Of a stretch of DNA of 64,000 nt, positions 18,622 through 31,148 are shown piece after piece (within the stretch, counting starts at the first letter, position 1; each line of letters opens with the position of its first letter). Origin of the DNA: Lysobacterales bacterium (lineage in GTDB: Bacteria > Pseudomonadota > Gammaproteobacteria > Xanthomonadales > SZUA-36). The stretch covers positions 18,371 through 82,370 of the forward strand of contig JABDLD010000016.1 of assembly GCA_013001885.1 (NCBI GenBank), read 5' to 3'. A program made the translations under genes and the position numbers. The notes beneath the pieces are model-generated. The model was not told the origin of the DNA. It worked only from the letters and a program-made list of their open reading frames with translations, and made no database searches.

Positions 18622-19593
18622 ATGCCGGCTAGCAGCGAGCAGGGCAGGGTATTCGTTGCGGGTCACCGCGGGATGGTCGGTTCCGCCATTGTGCGCCGGC
18701 TGCGGGAACGGGGTCAGCCCGAGGTCATCACCCGGAGCCGTCAGGAACTCGATCTGACACGGCAGGCGGACGTCGAGGCTTTCTTTGCCGGGCAAAGCAT
18801 CAACACGGTTTACCTGGCCGCGGCCCGGGTTGGCGGAATCAAGGCCAATAACGAATTCCCCGCTGATTTCATCACCGAAAACCTGCAGATACAGACCAAT
18901 GTCATTGAATCGGCGCACCGGGCCGGCGTTCAGCGGCTGCTGTTTCTCGGAAGCTCCTGTATCTACCCGCGCGTCGCGGAGCAGCCCATGAGCGAGGATG
19001 CGCTGATGACGGGTCCGTTGGAAGAAACCAACGAGGCCTATGCCGTTGCGAAGATCGCCGGCATTAAAATGTGCGAGGCCTACCGGCGTCAATTCGGCAG
19101 TGACTTCAGAAGCGCCATGCCGACCAACCTGTACGGTCCGAACGACAATTTCGACCTGGAAACCAGTCACGTGCTGCCGGCGCTGCTGCGAAAATTTCAC
19201 CAGGCGGTAAAGAGCGGAGCCCATTCGGTTGCCGTGTGGGGCAGCGGCAGGCCACGGCGTGAATTCCTGCATGTAGACGACATGGCGGCAGCAAGCTGCC
19301 ACCTGATTGCGCTCTCGGAAGAGCGCTACTGGTCCGCTGTTGATGACCACTGTTCGCACATCAACGTGGGATGCGGCAGCGATGTCAGCATCGCCGAACT
19401 GGCGGAAATGATCGCCTCGGTGACCGGGTTTGAAGGACAGATTGAATATGACCCCTCCATGCCCGACGGAACGCCGCGAAAGCTCCTGGACATCAGCCGG
19501 CTGGAGGCGTTGGGGTGGGCTCCGGAGATCCCGTTGCAACGAGGAATCAGCGAGACCTACCGCTGGATGTCTGATCACTGGAACGATGGGTGA
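18622..19593 (+). CDS. fcl: GDP-L-fucose synthase
   Basis: NADPH-dependent 3,5-epimerase/4-reductase that finishes GDP-L-fucose synthesis. 323 residues from the ATG at 18622 (an adjacent upstream TTG is less likely). Motifs: [40 protein letters not shown], catalytic Tyr-Lys in [40 protein letters not shown], and [18 protein letters not shown]. No strong ribosome binding site. No fucosyltransferase or polymer export gene lies nearby, so GDP-fucose made here must feed enzymes encoded elsewhere. Confidence 0.96.
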   Translation: MPASSEQGRVFVAGHRGMVGSAIVRRLRERGQPEVITRSRQELDLTRQADVEAFFAGQSINTVYLAAARVGGIKANNEFPADFITENLQIQTNVIESAHRAGVQRLLFLGSSCIYPRVAEQPMSEDALMTGPLEETNEAYAVAKIAGIKMCEAYRRQFGSDFRSAMPTNLYGPNDNFDLETSHVLPALLRKFHQAVKSGAHSVAVWGSGRPRREFLHVDDMAAASCHLIALSEERYWSAVDDHCSHINVGCGSDVSIAELAEMIASVTGFEGQIEYDPSMPDGTPRKLLDISRLEALGWAPEIPLQRGISETYRWMSDHWNDG

Positions 19594-19599
19594 TCAGGC

Positions 19600-20145
19600 A
19601 TGAGCAAATCAATTCAGGATCAATTGCTGGCCCTTGGACTGGCCAGCAAAAAGCCATCAAAGCAAAAACGGCCGACAGGTAAAGCCGCACAGCGCAGGCG
19701 AAAGGCCGGACCCGTCGGGGATAAAATCCCGCCGGGCGAACTGACGCTCGAGCAGGCTTATGCGCTCAAAAAAAAGGACGAGCAGAAACGGGCCGACCAG
19801 GCGCGCAGGGAGAAACAGGAAGAGGATCGCCGGCGCAAGAAACTCAACCATGAGATCCGGTCGATCGTCAAGACTAACCGGCTTAACCACGATGATGCAG
19901 AAATTGCGCGCAACTTCATGTTTCGGGGGCGAATACGTAAAGTTCATGTCACGCCGGACCAATTGCAGGCACTGAACAGCGGTGAGCTGGGAATTGCCTA
20001 CCTTTCCGGCGGTTATCACTTGCTGACCAAAGAACACACGGAGCAAGTGCGTGGGCTGTCGGCTGATCATGTGCCCAACCTGGTGGAGTCAAGGCCGGAT
20101 GAGGATGAAGGTGAATTTCCGGTACCGGACGACCTCACCTGGTGA
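19600..20145 (+). CDS. DUF2058 (YaiL-like) protein
   Basis: 181 residues, very charged. The N-terminal half (about 1-95) is basic and probably coiled-coil (AYALKKKDEQKRADQARREK, EEDRRRKKLNHEIRSIVKTN); the C-terminal part FMFRGRIRKVHVTPDQLQAL and LGIAYLSGGYHLLTKE is the conserved DUF2058 core. Starts MSKSIQDQLLALGLASKKPS, as in E. coli YaiL. Function unknown; nucleic-acid association is suggested for the family by its basic nature only. Six bases after fcl and six bases before the convergent metH end, so it probably ends the sugar-nucleotide operon without belonging to it functionally. Contains a run of eight A's inside Lys-Lys codons (19768-19775). Confidence 0.85.
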   Translation: MSKSIQDQLLALGLASKKPSKQKRPTGKAAQRRRKAGPVGDKIPPGELTLEQAYALKKKDEQKRADQARREKQEEDRRRKKLNHEIRSIVKTNRLNHDDAEIARNFMFRGRIRKVHVTPDQLQALNSGELGIAYLSGGYHLLTKEHTEQVRGLSADHVPNLVESRPDEDEGEFPVPDDLTW

Positions 20146-20151
20146 GCCGCT

Positions 20152-23852
<3,701 letters not shown>

Positions 23853-23856
<4 letters not shown>

Positions 23857-24806
23857 TGTCGGGTGGCGTAAAGTGACAAGACGGAAAAATTCGGGGTGCG
23901 CTTTTCAATCGCCGAGACCGTGCAGGTCCGGACCTGTAGCCCGGCTTCAGTACTCAGTTTTTCCAGCCGGGCGGTTGTAAATCCCAGGTTGACGTGGTTG
24001 AAAGGTTCAACGGCCTTGGCGTGTTGATGCTTCTGCAGCGTCACGGCCAGCAACTTTCCGCCTGGGCGCAGCACCCTCGCTGCTTCGCGGAATACCTGTT
24101 CGGGACTGTTCGTATACGTGAGCGCGTGCATCAACAGGACTGTGTCAAACGAGGCGTCAGCAACGGGCAGTTCGTGCATGTCGCCCAATTCGAACTCGAC
24201 GTTTGCCAGTGCCCCCACTCTTTGCCGGCCGGCTTCAACGACACGCTCACTGAGATCGAGGCAGACTATGCTGCGGGCAGTGGGAGCCAGCAGTTCAGCT
24301 AAAACGCCGTCGCCGGAAGCAATATCCAGCACGTCACCCGGCTCCAGCAGGTGCACCAGGCCGCGCGCGGTAGCCTCCCAGGTACGGCCCGGGGAATAAT
24401 GCCGTTCCATGTCGCCCGCCACACTGTCGGCCCACGTCTGTGTGCCCTTGCGCTTGTGCAGTATCTGCGGAATCCGCTCGAGGTCCTGCTGCAACAGCGG
24501 GTCATTGGTGTTCTTGCTGAGAAACTGCCAGAGTTCGTTCAGGCTTGAGTCGGTAATGCCGGTCGCGATACGGTAGTACACGAAGACGCCGTCCCGCCGG
24601 TCGGACACCAATCCGGCCTCTTTAAGTTTTGCAAGGTGGGTGGAAACACGGGGTTGGGCCAGTTGCGTGATCCCCGCCAGTTCCGCCACGCTCATTTCTT
24701 CACGCTCGAGTAACAGCAAAAGCCGCAAACGGGTGGGGTCCGCAAGCAGCCGGCAGTGGTGCGAAGCCAGGGCCAGATCCATGGCAGTTTTGTCGGGCAA
24801 ATGCAT
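23853..24806 (-). CDS. ArsR-family regulator fused to a SAM-dependent methyltransferase
   Basis: 317 residues in two parts. Residues 1-95 form an ArsR winged helix: [40 protein letters not shown] and [15 protein letters not shown]; the metal-binding Cys pair of ArsR itself is absent. Residues about 115-317 form a class I methyltransferase-like domain: motif [17 protein letters not shown], then [36 protein letters not shown] and [17 protein letters not shown]. It overlaps metH by 4 bases. Comparative-genomic work on proteobacterial methionine control describes ArsR-type SAH-sensing regulators (SahR) near metH and related genes; this protein fits that role, the methyltransferase domain probably serving as SAM/SAH sensor. 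True methylation activity is not excluded. Confidence 0.85.
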
Positions 24807-24807
24807 A

Positions 24808-24833
24808 TATCTTTATATCTTGATTTAAAGATA
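24808..24833 (-). promoter_or_regulatory. palindromic operator/leader of the ArsR-metH operon
   Basis: Inverted repeat TATCTTTA (24808-24815) and TAAAGATA (24826-24833) with a 10-base centre TATCTTGATT in which three more pairs match. It lies one base from the regulator's start codon and is the only strong palindrome in the gap, so it is the likely binding site of the ArsR-methyltransferase protein. As RNA it would also form an 8-pair hairpin next to the start codon. Confidence 0.55.
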
Positions 24834-24839
24834 AGGTGC

Positions 24840-24868
24840 AGGTTATCGGTTGGGCTGGCAAAGGTCAA
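24840..24868 (-). promoter_or_regulatory. candidate promoter of the ArsR-metH operon
   Basis: On the minus strand: -35 TTGACC (24863-24868), 17-base spacer, -10 TAACCT (24840-24845). Transcription would begin near 24833, exactly at the edge of the palindrome, so a bound repressor would sit on +1 to +26. The -10 box is weak (3 of 6). Confidence 0.35.
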
Positions 24869-24905
24869 TAGTGCGGCCGTTAGAGCATTAATTCCTATTG
24901 CTAGC

Positions 24906-24911
24906 TATAAT
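24906..24911 (+). promoter_or_regulatory. possible -10 box of the glutamate dehydrogenase gene
   Basis: Perfect TATAAT about 47 bases before the chosen ATG. No good -35 box at 16-18 bases upstream is visible, so an activator or an alternative element may be needed. Confidence 0.3.
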
Positions 24912-24957
24912 TCCGGTTGCTTGCAGCACGCCCATCGTTCTTCAGGACCGCCAAATA

Positions 24958-27900
24958 ATGACCCACGATACGGAAAAACAAAAAGCGTCCCTCACGCAGC
25001 AGATCATCACCAGTCTAAAAAAGCAGTTGAAGGGTGACGACGCCAAAAGAGCGGTTTGTTATGTTGAGCAGTGCTTTCGGCGGGTTCCGGTAGAGGATCT
25101 TGCCTCTTATGCCCCTCAGACGCTCGCGGCTATGGTCGTCGGCCAGCTTGAATTTCTGAAGCTGCGCCAACCGGGTGAAATTCTGATCCGGGTATTCAAC
25201 CCGCGACTGGACGTCGATGGATGGGAATCGCCGCATACCATTATCGAGATGGTTAACGACGATACGCCGTTCCTGGTCGATTCGGCATCTCTGACGCTGA
25301 ACGAAATCGACCTAAGCATCCATCTCATCATTCACCCGGTCATCCGCCTGGGCCGCGATGCCAAAGGGCAACTTGAGAAGGTTTTCAAGAAAAAGGAGGG
25401 CGCGGGAGTTCCAGAATCGGTCATGCATTTTCAGGTCGACCGCCGCACCGGAACCGAAGACCTGGAAAACATCAGGCTCCGTCTCGAATCCTCATTTACC
25501 GATGTCCACCGGGCCGTCGAGGATTGGCGCAAAATGGAGTCATCGGCGGTCGAGGCGGCGGAGAACCTCCGCAACTGGGGATCGAATGTCGAAGAAAAGT
25601 GGCTGCTGGAATACCGCGCGTTCCTGGATTGGCTTCAGGACGACCATTTCGTTTTCCTCGGGGCCAGGGATTACGAGGTTGTTCGCAGCCGGGGCGGCGG
25701 CGAACTGCGGATCGTGCCGGGTTCCGGCCTGGGGATATTGCGTGAAACTGAGGAGACGACACATTCCCGGCCGCTTGCCAGCCTCGCCGATGCGGCGCGC
25801 AAGCACCAACAACAGCCGCTGATTATCACCAAGACCAATGCGCGTTCGACCGTGCACCGTCTGGGTTATCTCGATTACATCGGAGTGCTGAAATTCGACA
25901 AGAAGGGCAGGACGATTGGCGAACGCCGTTTTCTTGGTTTGTTCACGTCGGCTGCCTACACCCTCAACGCAATGGATACGCCGCTGGTCAGGGCGCGTGC
26001 TCGCAATGTGCTGGCCAACTCGGGGCTAATCAAGGGCAGTCATGCCTGGAAGTCCATGATTCATACCCTTGAAACCCTGCCCCGTGACGAACTTTACCAG
26101 GCCAGCTCCAGCCAGTTGCAACAGACCGCCATGGGCGTGCTGAACCTGCAGGAACGCCAACGCGTCCGCTTGTTCATTCGCCAGGAACGGTACAGTCGGT
26201 TTTATTCCTGTCTGGTCTATCTTCCGCGGGAACGCTTCAACACGGAGAATCGTGAGGCGATCCAGGAAATTCTGAACCGGGCTTTGAGAGGCAGCCGGCT
26301 AGACTACGCTGTCCACATATCGGAGTCAAAGCTGGCCAGGCTCCAGGTTATCGTGCGTCCCAGGCGCGGCGCTGAGGTGCTTTTTGATGTCGAAGCACTG
26401 GAGAACAAAATCGTCGAGGCCGTGCGCTCCTGGACCGATGAGTTGCGCTCCATCCTGGTGCAAAAGAGGGGTGAGGAAGAGGGGCTCAAAATGGCGAGTC
26501 GCTTCGGGCGGGCGTTTCCTGAAGCTTACAAGGAAGATATTTCTCCTTGGGTCGCAGCGTTCGACGTGGAAAATGCGAATGCGGTTTATGAGGGCGCGGA
26601 CCTTCGGATGAGCCTGTATCGCCCCAAAAAACCGCGCAGCGGTATTATCCGCTTCAAGATTTTCCGCAATGACTCGCCGATCCCACTGTCGGACGTGCTT
26701 CCCATGCTGGAAAATCTCGGGCTTCATATCGTGAACGAAAGGCCATACGAGCTGAAAATGCCCGACGAGGAGCGGCTCTGGATTCAGGATTTTGACATGG
26801 TTCCCGCAGTCGACCGGGAACTGGACCTTGACGTGATTCGTAACCTGTTCCAGGAAGCGTTCGAAAAAACACTGCGCGGCGAGACCGACAGTGACGGCTT
26901 CAATCGCCTGGTGATCGCCTCGCAGATGCATTGGCGGCAGGTGAAGATTCTCAGGGCCTACTGCAAATACCTGTTGCAGACCGGCGTGCCTTTTTCGATG
27001 AATTACATGGCGGAGACCCTGTCGCGTCACCCCGGAATCGCACGCCTTCTGGTGGAACTGTTCGAGGCGTCCTTTGACCCGGCCAGGGAACAGGAGACTG
27101 ATTACCGGAAAGAACTGGCGAGCAAGCGGCTGGAACGCAGAATGACCGTTCTGATGAGCAAGGAAATCGCGGGTGACGGGGTACTGGCCGAGTTCCTGTC
27201 CGACATGGCTGCCGCGAGGGGGCAGCAGCGGGATGCCCAGGTCAATTCCATCACCAGAGCCTTCAGACGCGCGCTCGAGTCGGTCACCAGCCTGGATGAA
27301 GACCGGATGCTCTTTGCATTTTTCGAGGTCATTCGGGCCACCCTGAGAACCAGTTATTTCCAGGTCGACGGCGATGGAGCGGCCCGGGAATACATTAGCT
27401 TCAAAATTGACTCTACCGCGCTTCCGGAACTCCCGCGTCCCAAACCGTTTCGTGAGATCTGGGTCTACTCGCCGCGCGTCGAGGGCATCCACCTGCGCGG
27501 AGGAAAAATAGCGCGAGGCGGTCTTCGCTGGTCCGACCGCCGTGAGGATTTTCGGACCGAAGTGCTCGGCCTGATGAAAGCGCAGAGCGTAAAAAACACC
27601 ATGATCGTCCCAGTCGGAGCGAAAGGCGGATTCGTTGTGAAGCGCATGCCGGCGTCTGGCGAACGTGATGCAGTAATGCAGGAGGTTGTTAGCTGTTACA
27701 AGTTATTTATCAATGGCTTATTAGATATAACGGATAACCTGGATAAGGACAAAATCATTCCCCCAACGGACGTGATCAGGCGGGACGATGACGATCCGTA
27801 CCTGGTTGTCGCGGCGGACAAGGGAACGGCGACGTTTTCCGACACGGCGAATTCGGTCGCGGATCAGCACGGATTCTGGATGGGTGATGCCTTCGCGTCT

Positions 27901-29910
27901 GGCGGTTCGGTTGGATACGACCACAAGGGCATGGGGATAACCGCGCGCGGCGCCTGGGAATGCGTTAAGCGCCATTTCCGCGAGTTGGGGAAAGACATTC
28001 AGCGGGAGCCGTTCACCGTGGTCGGCATCGGCGACATGAGCGGCGACGTGTTCGGCAACGGTATGCTGTTGTCGAGGCATACCCGTTTGCAGGCGGCCTT
28101 CAATCACCAGCACATATTTCTTGACCCCGACCCGGACGTCAAAAAGAGCTACCAGGAGCGCAGGAGACTCTTCCGGCTGCCCCGTTCGAGCTGGACCGAT
28201 TACCAGGCCGGGTTGATTTCAAGCGGTGGCGGTATCTTCTCTCGCCAGGAAAAAACCATTCCGCTCAGTCCCGAGGTCCGGGAATGGTTGGGCGTAGAGG
28301 CTGACCAGATGACGCCCAACGTGCTGATTCGCGAGCTATTGAAGGCGCCGGTCGACCTGCTCTGGAACGGCGGTATCGGGACCTACATCAAGTCTTCGTC
28401 CGAAGCGCACGCAGACGTGGGCGACTTGGCCAACAATGCCTTGCGGGTCAATGGCAGCGATCTGCGCTGCAAAGTGGTCGGGGAGGGCGGAAACCTGGGC
28501 CTGACCCAGAGGGGACGGGTCGAGTTTGCACGCTGCGGTGGAATGGTCAACACCGATTTCATTGATAATTCCGCGGGTGTGGACACCTCCGACCACGAGG
28601 TTAACATCAAGCTTTTGCTGAATCTCGCGATCCGGGCCGGCAAACTCGATTTAGACGGGCGCAACCGCCTGCTGGCGGAAATGACGAATGACGTGGCGGC
28701 ACTGGTGCTGCGCAATAATTACCTGCAGACGCAGGCCATTACCATGATGGATCACTTTTCCGGTCCCCGCCTCGGAGCCAAGCAGCATTTCATCAGAGTG
28801 CTCGAGGAACAGGGGTGGCTGGACCGGCAGCTCGAATCGCTGCCCGAGGACGAGGAGCTCGAAGAACGCAAGGACAAGGGTAAAGGACTGTTCAGGCCTG
28901 AGCTCGCGGTTTTGCTTTCCTACAGCAAGATCATGCTGTACCAGCAGTTGCTCGGCTCCGATGTGCCTGAAGACAGCTATCTTTCGGGTGAGCTTTCGCG
29001 GTATTTCCCGGACCAGCTTCAGGATCGCATGGGTTCGTTCATGCAGCAGCACCGGCTCAAGCGCGAGATTGTCGCAACGCAGGTAACCAACAGCCTGGTC
29101 AACCGGATGGGCGCTTCCTACACGCTGCGCATGTGCGAAGACACGGGTGCATCGCCGGCGGAAGTGGCGCGCGCCTACACCATAGCGCGGGAGGTTTTCG
29201 GCGCACGCAATTTTTGGTCAAAAATCGAAAAGCTGGATAACAAAGTCAGCAGTGAACTCCAGATTGCTGCCTTGATCAGCATGTGGAAGCTGCTGCGGCA
29301 GGCGACACGCTGGCTGCTCAACCTGCAGGGCCGAAAACTGGACATAAGGTTGATGGTTGACCGGCTGGCCCCCGGGCTCAGCATTCTCGAGAAATTCATT
29401 GGCGATGCAATGAGTGCGGAGGAAAAAGAGGGACTCCAGACCCTGGCTCAACCCTATGTTGAAGGCGGTTTCAACCGCAAGCTGGCTGCACAGACAGTGA
29501 TGCTCGAACGCCTTTTCCCGGCACTGGATGTCGTCGAAACCGCGGCCAGGCGGAAAACAGACGTCAAGCGCGTCGCGCGGGTCTTTTTCGGCCTGGGAGA
29601 CACACTGGAATTGAAATGGTTGAAAAATCATGTTGAGTCCCTGAAAGTATCCGGACAGTGGCACGCCGTCTCTCGCGCAAATTTGAGAGATGAACTGTTT
29701 TCGATTCACAATAACCTGGTGGAAAGGGTGTTACATGCCGACGGCAGAAAGAAAGAGCCGGTCAAAGCCTGGATGGAGTCCAACGGCGCTGAGGTTGAGC
29801 CCGTGCTGGATATGCTCAAAGACATGAGAAAGGGGGTAAAAATGGATTATCCGACCGTTTCTGTGGCCGTTCGCGCGCTTGAGCAACTCGTGGCAAAAAC
29901 AGCCCCATGA
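24958..29910 (+). CDS. gdhB: NAD-specific glutamate dehydrogenase, large (180 kDa) type
   Basis: Oxidative deamination of glutamate to 2-oxoglutarate and ammonia with NAD; a catabolic enzyme of the large GdhB class in Pseudomonas, Caulobacter and others. 1650 residues from the ATG at 24958 (AGGA upstream; a longer frame from 24898 adds residues unlike the family). N-terminal ACT-like regulatory region with PFLVDSASLTLNEIDLSIHL; catalytic domain at about 800-1250 with RGGLRWSDRREDFRTEVLGL, NTMIVPVGAKGGFVVKR (substrate Lys), FTVVGIGDMSGDVFGNGMLL and GEGGNLGLTQRGRVEFARCG; then a long helical C-terminal part. The start of nadK overlaps its stop (ATGA). An AT-rich patch with rare codons lies at about 27684-27745. 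Confidence 0.95.
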   Translation: MTHDTEKQKASLTQQIITSLKKQLKGDDAKRAVCYVEQCFRRVPVEDLASYAPQTLAAMVVGQLEFLKLRQPGEILIRVFNPRLDVDGWESPHTIIEMVNDDTPFLVDSASLTLNEIDLSIHLIIHPVIRLGRDAKGQLEKVFKKKEGAGVPESVMHFQVDRRTGTEDLENIRLRLESSFTDVHRAVEDWRKMESSAVEAAENLRNWGSNVEEKWLLEYRAFLDWLQDDHFVFLGARDYEVVRSRGGGELRIVPGSGLGILRETEETTHSRPLASLADAARKHQQQPLIITKTNARSTVHRLGYLDYIGVLKFDKKGRTIGERRFLGLFTSAAYTLNAMDTPLVRARARNVLANSGLIKGSHAWKSMIHTLETLPRDELYQASSSQLQQTAMGVLNLQERQRVRLFIRQERYSRFYSCLVYLPRERFNTENREAIQEILNRALRGSRLDYAVHISESKLARLQVIVRPRRGAEVLFDVEALENKIVEAVRSWTDELRSILVQKRGEEEGLKMASRFGRAFPEAYKEDISPWVAAFDVENANAVYEGADLRMSLYRPKKPRSGIIRFKIFRNDSPIPLSDVLPMLENLGLHIVNERPYELKMPDEERLWIQDFDMVPAVDRELDLDVIRNLFQEAFEKTLRGETDSDGFNRLVIASQMHWRQVKILRAYCKYLLQTGVPFSMNYMAETLSRHPGIARLLVELFEASFDPAREQETDYRKELASKRLERRMTVLMSKEIAGDGVLAEFLSDMAAARGQQRDAQVNSITRAFRRALESVTSLDEDRMLFAFFEVIRATLRTSYFQVDGDGAAREYISFKIDSTALPELPRPKPFREIWVYSPRVEGIHLRGGKIARGGLRWSDRREDFRTEVLGLMKAQSVKNTMIVPVGAKGGFVVKRMPASGERDAVMQEVVSCYKLFINGLLDITDNLDKDKIIPPTDVIRRDDDDPYLVVAADKGTATFSDTANSVADQHGFWMGDAFASGGSVGYDHKGMGITARGAWECVKRHFRELGKDIQREPFTVVGIGDMSGDVFGNGMLLSRHTRLQAAFNHQHIFLDPDPDVKKSYQERRRLFRLPRSSWTDYQAGLISSGGGIFSRQEKTIPLSPEVREWLGVEADQMTPNVLIRELLKAPVDLLWNGGIGTYIKSSSEAHADVGDLANNALRVNGSDLRCKVVGEGGNLGLTQRGRVEFARCGGMVNTDFIDNSAGVDTSDHEVNIKLLLNLAIRAGKLDLDGRNRLLAEMTNDVAALVLRNNYLQTQAITMMDHFSGPRLGAKQHFIRVLEEQGWLDRQLESLPEDEELEERKDKGKGLFRPELAVLLSYSKIMLYQQLLGSDVPEDSYLSGELSRYFPDQLQDRMGSFMQQHRLKREIVATQVTNSLVNRMGASYTLRMCEDTGASPAEVARAYTIAREVFGARNFWSKIEKLDNKVSSELQIAALISMWKLLRQATRWLLNLQGRKLDIRLMVDRLAPGLSILEKFIGDAMSAEEKEGLQTLAQPYVEGGFNRKLAAQTVMLERLFPALDVVETAARRKTDVKRVARVFFGLGDTLELKWLKNHVESLKVSGQWHAVSRANLRDELFSIHNNLVERVLHADGRKKEPVKAWMESNGAEVEPVLDMLKDMRKGVKMDYPTVSVAVRALEQLVAKTAP

Positions 29911-30674
29911 CGGCCGACCGTAAAATTCACTTCGTCGCAAGCCAGACCGAGGCAGCACAGCGGGCGATGCAGGCTCTGCAAGCGCGCTACGATCAGTCCG
30001 AGATGGGCGAAGCAGACGTTATCGTGGCCCTGGGCGGCGATGGCTTCATGTTGCGCACACTGCACCGTTTCCTGCCCGAAGACCTGCCGGTATATGGAAT
30101 GAAACTGGGGGAAGTCGGCTTCCTGATGAACCGGTTCAGAGAGGACGATCTGCACGCCCGGCTGAACGCCGCAGACGTGGTTGAGTTGAATCCGCTGTGC
30201 ATGATCGCAACGACCGAGGCAGGCAGTGAAGCACGGGCGCTGGCGATCAACGAAGTCGCTCTGTTGCGGCAACTGAACCAGGCGGCCCACATACGGGTTC
30301 TGGTGAACGGCTCGGTCAAAGTAGAGGATCTGGTTTGTGACGGCGTGCTGGTGTCAACCGCCGCCGGCAGTTCCGCCTACAACCTCTCTGCCCAGGGGCC
30401 CATTCTTCCTCTCGGAACCGAAGCCATGGCGCTGACCCCGATATCGCCCTTTCGGCCCCGGCGCTGGCGCGGAGCCGTGCTGCCTTCGACCGCACGCGTG
30501 CGCTTCGAGGTGCTCGATAATTACAAGCGGCCGGTCAGCGCGACGGCCGACGCGCACGAGATACGCAACGTGGTCAGCGTCGATGTGTACGAAGCCAAAG
30601 ACATCACGCTGAAACTGATGTTCGACCCGGACCATTCGCTGGAACAACGGATTCTCGACGAACAATTTCTGTAG
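29907..30674 (+). CDS. nadK: NAD kinase (alphaproteobacterial-type)
   Basis: Phosphorylates NAD to NADP. 255 residues, clearly shorter than the gammaproteobacterial NadK (about 290). Shows the family GGDG motif in ADVIVALGGDGFMLRTLHRF, then the NE/D motif AINEVALLRQLNQAAHIRVL and DGVLVSTAAGSSAYNLSAQG. The segments PISPFRPRRWRGAVLPSTAR and DPDHSLEQRILDEQFL are what I recall from rhizobial and Brucella NAD kinases, not from E. coli or Pseudomonas. Start codon overlaps the glutamate dehydrogenase stop. It may be the only NAD kinase or an additional, transferred copy; this cannot be told from the window. Confidence 0.9.
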   Translation: MTADRKIHFVASQTEAAQRAMQALQARYDQSEMGEADVIVALGGDGFMLRTLHRFLPEDLPVYGMKLGEVGFLMNRFREDDLHARLNAADVVELNPLCMIATTEAGSEARALAINEVALLRQLNQAAHIRVLVNGSVKVEDLVCDGVLVSTAAGSSAYNLSAQGPILPLGTEAMALTPISPFRPRRWRGAVLPSTARVRFEVLDNYKRPVSATADAHEIRNVVSVDVYEAKDITLKLMFDPDHSLEQRILDEQFL

Positions 30675-30682
30675 GAGACTTC

Positions 30683-31135
30683 ATGCAATCGGTGCTTTTC
30701 GTCTGTATGGGCAATATCTGCCGTTCTCCGACCGCTGAGGGAATTTTTCGCAAGCTGGTGTCGGAAGCCGGCCGGGATGCGGACTTTTCGATCGATTCCG
30801 CCGGAACGATCGGTTATCACGCCGGTCACAAGGCCGACAGCCGCATGCGCTCGGCCGCTGCCGCGAGGGGCTACGATTTGACCAGCATGGCACGCCGGAT
30901 TGAAACGGAAGATTTTCACCAGTTCGACTGGATCGTCACCATGGACGATGACAATTTCCGTGACGTGAACCGGATCAACCCAGAAGCGCGTGCGCGCGTC
31001 GTCCGAATGTGTGAGTACTGTGAATCGCATGACGTGAGCGAGGTGCCCGATCCTTATTACGGCGGGGAACAAGGGTTCCATACGGTGATCGATATTCTTG
31101 AGGACGCCTGCGGGAATTTCCTGCGCCGCGTCTGA
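30683..31135 (+). CDS. low-molecular-weight protein tyrosine phosphatase
   Basis: Phosphatase of 150 residues. P-loop FVCMGNICRSPTAEGIFRKL at residues 6-25 (C-x5-R-S), and the general acid Asp in EVPDPYYGGEQGF at about residue 118. AGGAG precedes the ATG. In several bacteria a close relative sits next to a fructosamine-3-kinase homologue and removes the 5-phosphate from ribulosamine 5-phosphates on glycated proteins, allowing the kinase to act; here such a kinase gene follows after 13 bases. That role is more likely than tyrosine signalling or capsule control, as no BY-kinase is near. Confidence 0.92.
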   Translation: MQSVLFVCMGNICRSPTAEGIFRKLVSEAGRDADFSIDSAGTIGYHAGHKADSRMRSAAAARGYDLTSMARRIETEDFHQFDWIVTMDDDNFRDVNRINPEARARVVRMCEYCESHDVSEVPDPYYGGEQGFHTVIDILEDACGNFLRRV

Positions 31136-31148
31136 TTCGCATCAACTG

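Noticed and set aside
19768..19775. Run of eight A's in the DUF2058 gene as a programmed frameshift site
   Set aside because: No overlapping alternative product is visible and the frame goes on normally to a family-typical C-terminus.
26326..27492. 388-residue minus-strand frame within glutamate dehydrogenase
   Set aside because: Antisense to the conserved plus-strand enzyme; a shadow frame of GC-rich coding DNA.
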